Positions 1 through 8,589 of a stretch of 64,000 bases of DNA are shown piece after piece. The stretch's first letter is position 1. Every line of letters starts with the position of its first letter. Below the pieces are notes generated by a model, which saw only the letters and a list, made by a program, of their open reading frames with translations, made no database searches and had not been told where the DNA came from. Where the stretch lies: contig CP021227.1 in NCBI GenBank assembly GCA_003999685.1, positions 1 through 64,000 on the forward strand, written 5' to 3'. The translations under genes and the position numbers were made by a program. The DNA comes from Taiwanofungus camphoratus (lineage: Eukaryota; Basidiomycota; Agaricomycetes; Polyporales; Taiwanofungaceae).

Positions 1-90
1 AACCTAACCTAACCTAACCTAACCTAACCTAACCTAACCTAACCTAACCTAACCTAACCTAACCTAACCTAACCTAACCTAACCTAACCT
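1..90. repeat. Terminal telomeric tract, (AACCT)n
   Basis: Eighteen uninterrupted copies of the pentamer AACCT open the window. The complementary strand reads TTAGG towards the left end. The C-rich strand lies 5' to 3' from the left edge, which is the orientation expected at a left chromosome end. The unit is five bases, not the TTAGGG hexamer usual in basidiomycetes. The tract joins directly to a fragment of the A-type pLTR at 91. Confidence 0.9.
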
Positions 91-113
91 ATCGGCGGTC
101 TCGCTCCACCTCC
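91..113 (+). repeat. Truncated tail of an A-type pLTR capped by telomere repeats
   Basis: These bases equal the last 23 bases of the complete A units (991-1013 and 1891-1913). Only the 3' end of the unit remains, and telomeric pentamers abut it directly on the left. The simplest reading is a unit that was 5' truncated during copying, or broken, and then capped by telomere addition. Confidence 0.8.
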
Positions 114-160
114 TAACCTAACCTAACCTAACGCTAAATCCTAACCTAACCTAACCTAAC

Positions 161-1013
161 TGAAGGCGCTATCGCGCCTTCTCCATTTGGTAGCTTTGGG
201 AAATAAGATGCTCGTCACGTGACTTGCCCGAGAGGGCCGGCCATGTAACCAGCATCCAGGCACGGACCGGTTGAGCCGCAAGGCTGGACTGGCCTGGGCA
301 CTACCTAGTTATGGTCACCAGCGCCCCTCTGCTGTGTTAGTCCATGATCCGGTGATCTGTGAGGTGTAACATGCTATGGCACGGTGCGGCAACTTGCCGG
401 ACGCGGTCCTAGTGAATATCCCGCCCCCGCCCCGCATGGCTCGGTGAGGGTGTTCCTAGGGATCCTCAGGTTTGTGCCGTGACATGATGCTTCCTCAGTG
501 GTCCACGCTGCCCTTATCTAGGCGCCCGGAAGTCGGACCGGTCATGTGACTCGGTCGGCACCGGCCCGGATTGTTCTATTCCCACCCTTATCACCCTAAC
601 CGATGATAAGGGATCTCTTATCTATGAGTCATCTTAAATGACTCCTTATCTTTACATCTGATTATTATCTCTGATCAGGTGGCGGTATTGGTAAAGGCTA
701 GGGCGTTCTAGCCTGCCTTTTGTCGGCCCGCTGATAAGAGATAAGAGAAATAGCTCTAATGTGATTGGAGCTCACCACTACCTCATGGCCTGGTTGGTCA
801 AATAGAATCAGTCATCGGCCTCCGGCCGATGACTCAGGGTCAATCATCTGATGACCCTGAACCATCGGTTAAAAGTACGACGAGAGTACTGATGAGCTCC
901 TTAGCGAAACAAGTTGGTATCTGGCGACAGATACCTTTGTTTACTCTTGTCTTCTCTATTTTTCTCATCTCTTACTACGCTCGCCCGCCTATCGGCGGTC
1001 TCGCTCCACCTCC
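161..1013 (+). repeat. A-type pLTR, copy A1
   Basis: This is a non-coding LTR-like unit of the telomeric Penelope-like element, bounded on both sides by AACCT tracts. Bases 121-1020 and 1021-1920 look identical line for line, giving an exact 900-bp tandem period with copy A2. It contains a hairpin at 811-833, a second hairpin at 835-859 and a hammerhead ribozyme at 879-951. The short ORF starting at 829 runs through these RNA structures and is not considered coding. Several blocks are shared with the B-type units. Confidence 0.8.
879..951 (+). ncRNA. Hammerhead ribozyme in pLTR A1
   Basis: The conserved cores CTGATGA (889-895) and GAAA (906-909) are present. Stem I pairs GACGAGAGTA (879-888) with TACTCTTGTC (942-951), ten pairs with one G.U. 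Stem II is GCT/AGC closed by CCTT (896-905). Stem III begins CAAG (910-913), pairs with TTTG and contains an inner six-pair hairpin GGTATC/GATACC. The junction GTT (939-941) fits the NUH rule, so self-cleavage is predicted after 941. Hammerheads are known in the LTR-like repeats of Penelope-like elements. Activity here is inferred from the fold. Confidence 0.85.
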
Positions 1014-1060
1014 TAACCTAACCTAACCTAACGCTAAATCCTAACCTAACCTAACCTAAC

Positions 1061-1913
1061 TGAAGGCGCTATCGCGCCTTCTCCATTTGGTAGCTTTGGG
1101 AAATAAGATGCTCGTCACGTGACTTGCCCGAGAGGGCCGGCCATGTAACCAGCATCCAGGCACGGACCGGTTGAGCCGCAAGGCTGGACTGGCCTGGGCA
1201 CTACCTAGTTATGGTCACCAGCGCCCCTCTGCTGTGTTAGTCCATGATCCGGTGATCTGTGAGGTGTAACATGCTATGGCACGGTGCGGCAACTTGCCGG
1301 ACGCGGTCCTAGTGAATATCCCGCCCCCGCCCCGCATGGCTCGGTGAGGGTGTTCCTAGGGATCCTCAGGTTTGTGCCGTGACATGATGCTTCCTCAGTG
1401 GTCCACGCTGCCCTTATCTAGGCGCCCGGAAGTCGGACCGGTCATGTGACTCGGTCGGCACCGGCCCGGATTGTTCTATTCCCACCCTTATCACCCTAAC
1501 CGATGATAAGGGATCTCTTATCTATGAGTCATCTTAAATGACTCCTTATCTTTACATCTGATTATTATCTCTGATCAGGTGGCGGTATTGGTAAAGGCTA
1601 GGGCGTTCTAGCCTGCCTTTTGTCGGCCCGCTGATAAGAGATAAGAGAAATAGCTCTAATGTGATTGGAGCTCACCACTACCTCATGGCCTGGTTGGTCA
1701 AATAGAATCAGTCATCGGCCTCCGGCCGATGACTCAGGGTCAATCATCTGATGACCCTGAACCATCGGTTAAAAGTACGACGAGAGTACTGATGAGCTCC
1801 TTAGCGAAACAAGTTGGTATCTGGCGACAGATACCTTTGTTTACTCTTGTCTTCTCTATTTTTCTCATCTCTTACTACGCTCGCCCGCCTATCGGCGGTC
1901 TCGCTCCACCTCC
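1061..1913 (+). repeat. A-type pLTR, copy A2 (5' repeat of element A)
   Basis: This unit appears identical to A1 at an offset of 900 bp and to A3 at 5740-6592. It sits immediately upstream of the element A leader (1914-2066) and ORF, so it would carry the promoter region and the 5' ribozyme of that copy. A tandem pLTR before the body, and one after it, is the arrangement described for Penelope-like elements. Confidence 0.8.
1779..1851 (+). ncRNA. Hammerhead ribozyme in pLTR A2
   Basis: Same sequence and fold as the A1 ribozyme, shifted by 900 bp: CTGATGA at 1789-1795, GAAA at 1806-1809 and predicted cleavage after 1841. It lies about 225 bases upstream of the element A start codon, so a processed RNA would begin in the last 70 bases of the pLTR. 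The longer open frame that starts at 1729 crosses this ribozyme and is treated as a shadow. Confidence 0.85.
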
Positions 1914-2066
1914 TAACCTAACCAACACCGCCGCCAAGCTGTCTCTCTACATCCGCCACCGCAAGCCCCTTACCTGGTGCACGACTGTCGGTATCTTCTG
2001 CGACGACTGCAATCGATTCTACAAGCCCAAGTCTGAGTCGATCTACTATCGTCCCCCGCCGTTCGC

Positions 2067-5000
2067 ATGGCTCCACCTTCCACACCCCGTTCTTCTTCCG
2101 TCGGTCCCGGGTCTGCCTCACTTAGGTCTGCAATTGCCCGGAATCTTGCCCCCGCGAGCTTATCGTACGCTATCGGGGCGGCATCGCTTGAGACTGTTGC
2201 CGATGAGTTCCGAGCCATTTTTCACGCAGAGACCATTGACCAAGTCTTCTCAGCTATACCTCTCGTCTATCGAGAGGTGCTCCGTCCGGTGCTGGTTAGC
2301 GTTGCGGAAGCGAAGGAACGTTCTGTTTCTTTGCAGAAGCAATTGGGTGACCTTGAGTCGCACAAAGCTAACGGTTCGCTCCCCCACCAGTTACAGGGGC
2401 TCAGCGAACCCGTCTTCCAGAGCTCAAAACTCTGGCTCGAGACGTCGCCGGCGGAGCCCGCAGCTCTGATAACCGAGTTCCAATCCTTCCGTCGGAAGGC
2501 TCTTGACTTGGCCATCGCCCAAAAGCGAGCAGAGCTCGCGTTCTTTGATCGCGCATTAGACCCGACAGCAATGTTGGAGAAAATGCGGACAGTGGTTGAC
2601 GAACAGTGGGCGCGCATTAGCCAGTCTAGTCGCGTTCCTGTTTGGAGGGAAACTATCGACGGCGGTCAACGCTTAGATACGTGGACCAATGACCCTGTCC
2701 TCGAGTCTGAGTACAAGCGATTCGTCGCCGTGCTCCCACGCTTTGCCTTCCGGGTAGTTAATATCCGTGAATCACAACTGGCACAAGCCGCGGCTCGAGC
2801 GCAAGCAAAGTCTGCCGTCAAGGCTGCAGCGGAGGTCGAGATGGGTGACGCCACCGAGAACCCTGTAGCTTTGAAAAAGCTGATCGACGATGCGGTTGAT
2901 CGTCGTCTCAAAGGCGAAGGCAGCTCAAAGAACGCGGTAAGTTTTGTACATGGTTCTGTTCCAAAAAGCTTACCAGGCGCCGCTCTATCACGTATTTTAG
3001 GGAGCAAAGGCAAAGGCGCCAAAACGATCGGTGCGCATGAGTACGGGAGGACGCCCTCCCAAACCTCCGCAGCGCAAGGCCAAGCAGCAGCAGGCCGCTT
3101 CCTCTGCGAAGAAGCAGAAGAAGACCAAAGATCGGAAAGGCAAAGGGAGAGCGAAATAATTCGGTCAGTTATTCGCTCGCGACTCCGTTTCTCCCAGCCG
3201 TCGTCTTATCCAGACAGTATCCTAATGTTACCCTTGCCAGTTGCAGCTCGCACCCTCCTTTATTTCGCTCCGGTTGCTTTAGTCGAAGCGGCGAGGTTCA
3301 GAAGCTGGGTGCATTGTGGCGAGGACGTTATATTACCGCCGGACATTAGCATACACATATCTTGCGGTTTGAAATATATGTTGTACTCCCCCCCGAGCGG
3401 GGAACTCATTCAAACAGCGTTCGATGATTTCTGTGAACGAATACGCTGGCGAGTGTATTTTAAAGTTAAACAGATTCAACTCGAACGGCAAGGTATAAGC
3501 CAACCACCTTATGATCCAGACTACGACCTTAGGGCTAAGCGGGACTCGTCCGCCCCTAGGGCCACACAATATATCGAAAACGGTCTTAAACGCGGGCAAA
3601 CATACGTCACTGATTACATACGTAGTGTCGTACCCGGTTTGAAAGCTAGAAGCCACCCTAATCGGCTTGTAGACCTGGACCGTGTTCGCCTCTGGTTGAA
3701 CGAGCATAACTACCTCGTTCTCCAAACGGACAAGAATCTCGGTGCGGCAGTAGTCACAAGGGAATGGTTCATTAATGGTTGCATGAATCTTCTGTCAAAT
3801 ACGGCTGACTATCAGGAAATTAATCCCGGTCAGCGACAGATGTATTTAGAAAAAGTTACAAAGCGGGTTAAGGAGTTAAGCGATTGGGTCGAAGGGGCTT
3901 TGCCTAACGATCAGACACTCCAATTAGCCAAATTCCTCCGGTCAAAATGTCCCGAGAGCGAGTTAGAGGAACCAAAGGTGCCTATCTTTTACGGGATCCC
4001 AAAAATCCATAAATCCCCAGTAAAGATGCGACCTATTGTTCCATGTCACTCATGCGCTCAAGGGCCCGCGGCTAAAGTTGTATCTAAACTGTTGAAACCT
4101 ATTATCGAGGCTGAGTCCTTCATTATACACGGATCAAAACATCTTGCGATCCAGTTAGCAAAGGTTAAAACGTTAAAATGGAAAAAGTATTGGTTAGTGG
4201 CTGGCGACGTTGTCGCTTTCTACCCAAATGTACCACTCAGAGATTGTGTTGGCATTGTGTCCAAATTGTACACAAGACATCCTCTGGGTAGTCAGTCTAT
4301 GGACCAGCCCCAGTTTTATAATGCGCTGTTTATCAGGTGCATGCAAACAGCCAATTACGATTTAATAGTCGACTTCAACGGTCGTACTTACTTTCAAAAA
4401 CGAGGACTAGCTATGGGTGTGGCGTGTTCGCCTGACTTAGCTAATCTCTATGGATGCCATTTTGAAAATCAAGTATGGCCCGGTGGACAGGTTACTCCAC
4501 CGTTCCTATATTATGGTCGATACATTGATGATGTATTCGCCATAGTTGAAGCAGGTAGTGCGGCAGAAGCTTTAGAAGCCTGCCAAAGCCGTATATCTTA
4601 TGATGGCTGCACTATAACATGGGAAGTGTCTGAATGGGCGACGCCATTCCTTGACATGCTTATTTATATAGACCCCGTTTCTAACCGGGTGGAACATAAG
4701 CCATATCGGAAAGCACTTAACCATCATGAACGAATTCCATGGGTATCTCACCACCCGAAGGATGTGAAAAAAGGCACATTCATTGGGGAGATGAGCCGTT
4801 TAGCTACGCTAAGTTCTAAGTTGGAACACTACCTAGATGCCCTTCATGGGCTTGTCGACCTGTATGTCGGCCGTGGCTATCCCCCTGCTCTGGTTACTTC
4901 TTGGCTTGATTCGCATAAAGCGGTACGCTGGAAAGAACGTCTTGGAAAACCAAAATCTTCGACCGAAGATGCAGACCAAGTTGAGGGCGTACTTGCGATT

Positions 5001-5570
5001 AAGTCGAAGTTCAACCCCTCATGGGATCAGTTCGATGTTCATGAATTAATGACACGTGTTACGGAATCGTGGGTGAAGGATTTATCTTTCTTTAAGTCCT
5101 TCTTTTCGGCGAGTTGGGAAAACTCGGCCGCTCCGATCTTTGAGTATTCGTCTGGGGGTCCTAAGGATGCGACCCTATCCAGCACAGTTCAGACCACGCT
5201 TGAGGAGTGGTGGGATCCCGCCCGAGTAGCCCAGCGCAAGCTGTCGCGCGAAACGGCGGCTGCGGAAGCAGCAGCAGAACTCGCCGCCGCTGAAGCCAGG
5301 CGGTCCGATCAAATCTCGAAACCGGTGGCAGTTGTCCATGACAACCGCGCGGACGAGGGCTGGGTTTGGACTGGGCGGTACCTGAAGAAACCCAACGGAT
5401 TCATCGAAGCGGAGAAGGTCCCTGACCTTTCCCAACTCGGGTTCTTAGACAAGCGCTGGCTTGTGTCGCGTAAAAGGGAAACCAATTTCGCTGACTTAGC
5501 AAGCAAATGGCGCAGAAGTGTAATTAATGCCCAAAGTACAGATGATGTACTATTGGAAATGGACATATAA
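2067..5570 (+). CDS. Penelope-like (Coprina-type) reverse transcriptase, element A
   Basis: This is a 1167-residue ORF with no stop. The first 530 or so residues are unrecognised and include a segment that can also be spliced (see 2937-3000). The reverse transcriptase follows: a DKNLG motif near residue 553, a YGIPKIHK motif (the PLE signature), GDVVAFYPNVPL with the first catalytic Asp, RGLAMGVACSPDLANLYG, the YIDD box at 819-822 and FLDMLIY. No GIY-YIG endonuclease follows; the C-terminus is Ala/Glu rich. That combination is the mark of telomere-attached PLEs that use the chromosome end as primer. Element B encodes a clearly related protein of 1174 residues with many synonymous differences. 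The start was chosen as the ATG whose following sequence (SARNLAP-type block) aligns with element B. Confidence 0.88.
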   Translation: MAPPSTPRSSSVGPGSASLRSAIARNLAPASLSYAIGAASLETVADEFRAIFHAETIDQVFSAIPLVYREVLRPVLVSVAEAKERSVSLQKQLGDLESHKANGSLPHQLQGLSEPVFQSSKLWLETSPAEPAALITEFQSFRRKALDLAIAQKRAELAFFDRALDPTAMLEKMRTVVDEQWARISQSSRVPVWRETIDGGQRLDTWTNDPVLESEYKRFVAVLPRFAFRVVNIRESQLAQAAARAQAKSAVKAAAEVEMGDATENPVALKKLIDDAVDRRLKGEGSSKNAVSFVHGSVPKSLPGAALSRILGSKGKGAKTIGAHEYGRTPSQTSAAQGQAAAGRFLCEEAEEDQRSERQRESEIIRSVIRSRLRFSQPSSYPDSILMLPLPVAARTLLYFAPVALVEAARFRSWVHCGEDVILPPDISIHISCGLKYMLYSPPSGELIQTAFDDFCERIRWRVYFKVKQIQLERQGISQPPYDPDYDLRAKRDSSAPRATQYIENGLKRGQTYVTDYIRSVVPGLKARSHPNRLVDLDRVRLWLNEHNYLVLQTDKNLGAAVVTREWFINGCMNLLSNTADYQEINPGQRQMYLEKVTKRVKELSDWVEGALPNDQTLQLAKFLRSKCPESELEEPKVPIFYGIPKIHKSPVKMRPIVPCHSCAQGPAAKVVSKLLKPIIEAESFIIHGSKHLAIQLAKVKTLKWKKYWLVAGDVVAFYPNVPLRDCVGIVSKLYTRHPLGSQSMDQPQFYNALFIRCMQTANYDLIVDFNGRTYFQKRGLAMGVACSPDLANLYGCHFENQVWPGGQVTPPFLYYGRYIDDVFAIVEAGSAAEALEACQSRISYDGCTITWEVSEWATPFLDMLIYIDPVSNRVEHKPYRKALNHHERIPWVSHHPKDVKKGTFIGEMSRLATLSSKLEHYLDALHGLVDLYVGRGYPPALVTSWLDSHKAVRWKERLGKPKSSTEDADQVEGVLAIKSKFNPSWDQFDVHELMTRVTESWVKDLSFFKSFFSASWENSAAPIFEYSSGGPKDATLSSTVQTTLEEWWDPARVAQRKLSRETAAAEAAAELAAAEARRSDQISKPVAVVHDNRADEGWVWTGRYLKKPNGFIEAEKVPDLSQLGFLDKRWLVSRKRETNFADLASKWRRSVINAQSTDDVLLEMDI
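2937..3000 (+). other. Candidate frame-switching intron in element A
   Basis: A GTAAGT donor follows codon 290 and a pyrimidine-rich CGTATTTTAG acceptor ends at 3000. The 64-nt length is not a multiple of three. If removed, reading continues in another frame for 52 codons to a TAA at 3157-3159 and gives a 342-residue protein. Its tail is very rich in Lys, Arg and Gln and contains MSTGGRPPK at codons 13-21 of the tail. If retained, the reverse transcriptase frame stays open. Element B has an intron-like segment of the same length in the same place and a tail of the same length. Introns retained in PLEs are known; this use as a switch is inference. Confidence 0.6.
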
Positions 5571-5633
5571 ATCGGTTGATTCGATTTGTTTAGCTTAAGG
5601 TTATTGGTGTAACTACCTTTTGCGTTTATTCGC

Positions 5634-5739
5634 ACTTAGGGTTGTCTGTTCAAACCAGACCTAACCTAACCCTAACCTAACCTAACCTAACCTAACCTAA
5701 CCTAACCTAACGCTAAATCCTAACCTAACCTAACCTAAC
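5634..5739 (+). other. 3' end of element A: hairpin plus CCTAA-rich tail
   Basis: A hairpin GTCTG (5644-5648) / CAGAC (5656-5660) with a 7-base TTCAAAC loop is preceded by TTAGGGTT and followed by a run of CCTAA repeats that leads into pLTR A3. Element B has the same hairpin and loop at 12190-12206, although the 60 bases before it differ. The CCTAA run in RNA would be complementary to a TTAGG overhang. Confidence 0.6.
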
Positions 5740-6592
5740 TGAAGGCGCTATCGCGCCTTCTCCATTTGGTAGCTTTGGGAAATAAGATGCTCGTCACGTG
5801 ACTTGCCCGAGAGGGCCGGCCATGTAACCAGCATCCAGGCACGGACCGGTTGAGCCGCAAGGCTGGACTGGCCTGGGCACTACCTAGTTATGGTCACCAG
5901 CGCCCCTCTGCTGTGTTAGTCCATGATCCGGTGATCTGTGAGGTGTAACATGCTATGGCACGGTGCGGCAACTTGCCGGACGCGGTCCTAGTGAATATCC
6001 CGCCCCCGCCCCGCATGGCTCGGTGAGGGTGTTCCTAGGGATCCTCAGGTTTGTGCCGTGACATGATGCTTCCTCAGTGGTCCACGCTGCCCTTATCTAG
6101 GCGCCCGGAAGTCGGACCGGTCATGTGACTCGGTCGGCACCGGCCCGGATTGTTCTATTCCCACCCTTATCACCCTAACCGATGATAAGGGATCTCTTAT
6201 CTATGAGTCATCTTAAATGACTCCTTATCTTTACATCTGATTATTATCTCTGATCAGGTGGCGGTATTGGTAAAGGCTAGGGCGTTCTAGCCTGCCTTTT
6301 GTCGGCCCGCTGATAAGAGATAAGAGAAATAGCTCTAATGTGATTGGAGCTCACCACTACCTCATGGCCTGGTTGGTCAAATAGAATCAGTCATCGGCCT
6401 CCGGCCGATGACTCAGGGTCAATCATCTGATGACCCTGAACCATCGGTTAAAAGTACGACGAGAGTACTGATGAGCTCCTTAGCGAAACAAGTTGGTATC
6501 TGGCGACAGATACCTTTGTTTACTCTTGTCTTCTCTATTTTTCTCATCTCTTACTACGCTCGCCCGCCTATCGGCGGTCTCGCTCCACCTCC
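5740..6592 (+). repeat. A-type pLTR, copy A3 (3' repeat of element A)
   Basis: This unit matches A2 at a constant offset of 4679 bp with no difference that I found. It follows the hairpin and CCTAA-rich 3' end of element A, and a short TTAGG-type tract separates it from pLTR B1. Identity of the two flanking repeats suggests that they were made in the same recent event. Confidence 0.8.
6458..6530 (+). ncRNA. Hammerhead ribozyme in pLTR A3
   Basis: Identical to the A1 and A2 ribozymes: CTGATGA at 6468-6474, GAAA at 6485-6488 and predicted cleavage after 6520. With the ribozyme of A2 it could cut a read-through RNA on both sides of the body and release a unit-length element RNA. Confidence 0.85.
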
Positions 6593-6628
6593 TAACCTAA
6601 CGCTAATCCTAACCTAACCTAACCTAAC

Positions 6629-7490
6629 CGCCGGACTTTCCCAGTCCTGCGCTTAGGGTTGCCTAATATAGATAGGCGCCTTACGTGTCACATGATATGT
6701 TCGGCACTTAGTACGGACCGGCCCTTCACTGCGGCCCGGTGCGCGCCGTTCCCGCATGCTAGCGGAGCGCGCGATAACTACTATGGTCCCCAGCGCCCCT
6801 CTGCTGTGTTAGTCCATGATCTGGTGATCTGTGGGTTGTAACATGCTAGAGCACGGTGCGGCAACTTGCTGGACGCGGTCCTATTGAATATCCTTCCCCC
6901 GCCCCGCATGGCTCGGACAGGGTGTTCACGGGGATTCCCAGGTTTGTGCCATGACATGATGCTTCCTCAGTGGTCCACGCTGCCCTTAGTAGACGCCCGG
7001 AAAAGCGGCCCGGTCACATGATCGGTGCGGCACCGGCTATGTTGTTCCTATCTATGTTCGGCCCGGACTAACCTCCGGCCCGGACTTTCTATCTCTTATC
7101 TCGGATCTTAAGCCTAGGCTTTCGGTCCGGATTCTAATCTTAATCAGATGACTCTGACATCTGATCAGTAATGGTGTCTAGGCGAATCTAGACAATGTCT
7201 TTTGACTTGGCGCTGACTGATTAGGATAGGAGGGAGAGACGTGATTCGCTCCCACTTGCAACCCTTTGCCCTGGTACGGTCAAACTGACTTAGTCACCGG
7301 CCTCCGGGCCATGACTCAACCATAAGCGTGACTTTGGTTGAACTTGGTTATAAGCGACGCTAGTGCTCTGATGAGACTTAGTCGAAATTAGCCGTCCGAT
7401 AGTGATATCGGGCTAATTAGTACTAGCTTCTCCTAAGCCTCTCTCCTTCTTAGCGCACCAACAGCACCTGCGGCGCTGTTGTCTCCTCCT
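6629..7490 (+). repeat. B-type pLTR, copy B1
   Basis: This is a solitary LTR-like unit of the second subfamily, bounded by AACCT-type tracts. Many blocks match the A units, such as the stretches near 6787-6840 and 6945-6985, but the flanks are diverged. It carries a hammerhead at 7359-7427 and a hairpin at 7293-7315. It differs from B2 and B3 at many sites and is closer to B4 in its tail. Confidence 0.78.
7359..7427 (+). ncRNA. Hammerhead ribozyme in pLTR B1
   Basis: Stem I is GCTAGTGCT (7359-7367) with AGTACTAGC (7419-7427), nine pairs including one G.U. CTGATGA is at 7368-7374, stem II is GAC/GTC with loop TTA, and GAAA is at 7384-7387. Stem III is TTAGC/GCTAA with an inner CCGAT/ATCGG helix. 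ATT precedes stem I', so cleavage is predicted after 7418. The stems differ in sequence from the A ribozyme while the core is kept. Confidence 0.83.
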
Positions 7491-7532
7491 CCTAACCTAA
7501 CCTAACGCTAATCCTAACCTAACCTAACCTAA

Positions 7533-8395
7533 CCGCCGGACTTACCCAGTCCTGCGCTTAGGGTTGCCTAAAAATAGATAGGCGCCTTACGTGTCACGTG
7601 ATATGTTCGGCACTTAGTACGGACCGGCCCTTCACTGCGGCCCGGTGCGCGCCGTTCCCGCATGCTAGCGGAGCGCGCGATAACTACTATGGTCCCCAGC
7701 GCCCCTCTGCTGTGTTAGTCCATGATCTGGTGATCTGTGGGTTGTAACATGCTAGAGCACGGTGCGGCAACTTGCTGGACGCGGTCCTATTGAGTATCCT
7801 TCCCCCGCCCCGCATGGCTCGGATAGGGTGCTCACGGGGATTCCCAGGTTTGTGCCATGACATGATGCTTCCTCAGTGGTCCACGCTACCCTTAGTAGAC
7901 GCCCGGAAAAGCGGCCCGGTCACATGATCGGTGCGGCACCGGCTATGTTGTTCCTATCTATATCCGGCCCGGATTAACCTCCGGCCCGGAGTTCCTATCT
8001 TTTATCTCGGATCTTGAGCCTAGGCTTGAGGTCCGGATTCTAATCTTAATCAGATGACTCTGACATCTGATCAGTAATGGTGTCTAGGCGAATCTAGACA
8101 ATGATGATTGCTCATCGCTGACTGATTAGGATAGGAGGGAGAGACGTGATTCGCTCCCACCTGCAACCCTTTGCCCTGGTACGGTCAAACTGACTTAGTC
8201 ACCGGCCCCCGGGCCATGACTCAACCATAAGCGTGACTTTGGTTGAACTTGGTTATAAGCGACGCTAGTGCTCTGATGAGACTTAGTCGAAATTAGCCGT
8301 CCGATAGCGATATCGGGCTAATTAGTACTAGCTTCCACTAAGCCTCCTTTCCTGCCCTGCACTCGCAGCCCCAGTAGTATTGTTACATAGACCTC
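7533..8395 (+). repeat. B-type pLTR, copy B2 (5' repeat of element B)
   Basis: This unit is nearly identical to B3 (12304-13166), with only a handful of single-base differences, mostly in the first 150 bases. It lies directly upstream of the element B leader (8396-8589) and ORF. It holds a hammerhead at 8264-8332. Confidence 0.8.
8264..8332 (+). ncRNA. Hammerhead ribozyme in pLTR B2
   Basis: Same fold as B1: CTGATGA at 8273-8279, GAC/GTC stem II, stem III with a one-base loop change relative to B1, and predicted cleavage after 8323. Confidence 0.83.
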
Positions 8396-8589
8396 CTAAC
8401 CTAACCAGCCAATACTTCCAAACTGTCTCTCATCCCGCATCTCGGTTTTCGACGGCGCTACAGGGTCCTGCCTCCTACTCCACCGCCTGTCAACCCTATC
8501 CAGGAATACCGTCTGCTTGCCCTTTGCTTCGCTAGGTGTCCCATCTCATTCCACTTCTTACCCGCTGAGACACCCTGCCCTTGCTTAAC

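Larger units (their letters stand above)
1061..6592 (+). mobile_element. Coprina-like endonuclease-lacking Penelope-like element, subfamily A
   Basis: The parts are pLTR A2, a 150-bp leader, one long ORF with a Penelope-type reverse transcriptase, a 3' untranslated stretch with hairpin and telomere-like repeats, then pLTR A3. The 5' end faces the telomere and the sense strand is the C-rich strand, as expected if the RNA is reverse-transcribed from the 3' end of the chromosome. The known family with this lifestyle is Coprina/Athena (basidiomycetes and rotifers). The two flanking repeats look identical and the ORF is open, so the copy looks whole and young. Family assignment rests on remembered RT motifs and telomeric context, not on a search. 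Confidence 0.85.

Noticed and set aside
829-1026. 65-codon ORF in pLTR A (repeated at 1729 and 6408)
   Set aside because: It runs through the hairpins and the hammerhead ribozyme and ends in telomere repeats; RNA structure explains the conservation.
1729-2469. 246-codon ORF overlapping the start of the element A protein
   Set aside because: Fusion of the ribozyme-region frame with an alternative frame of the RT ORF; element B has no equivalent.
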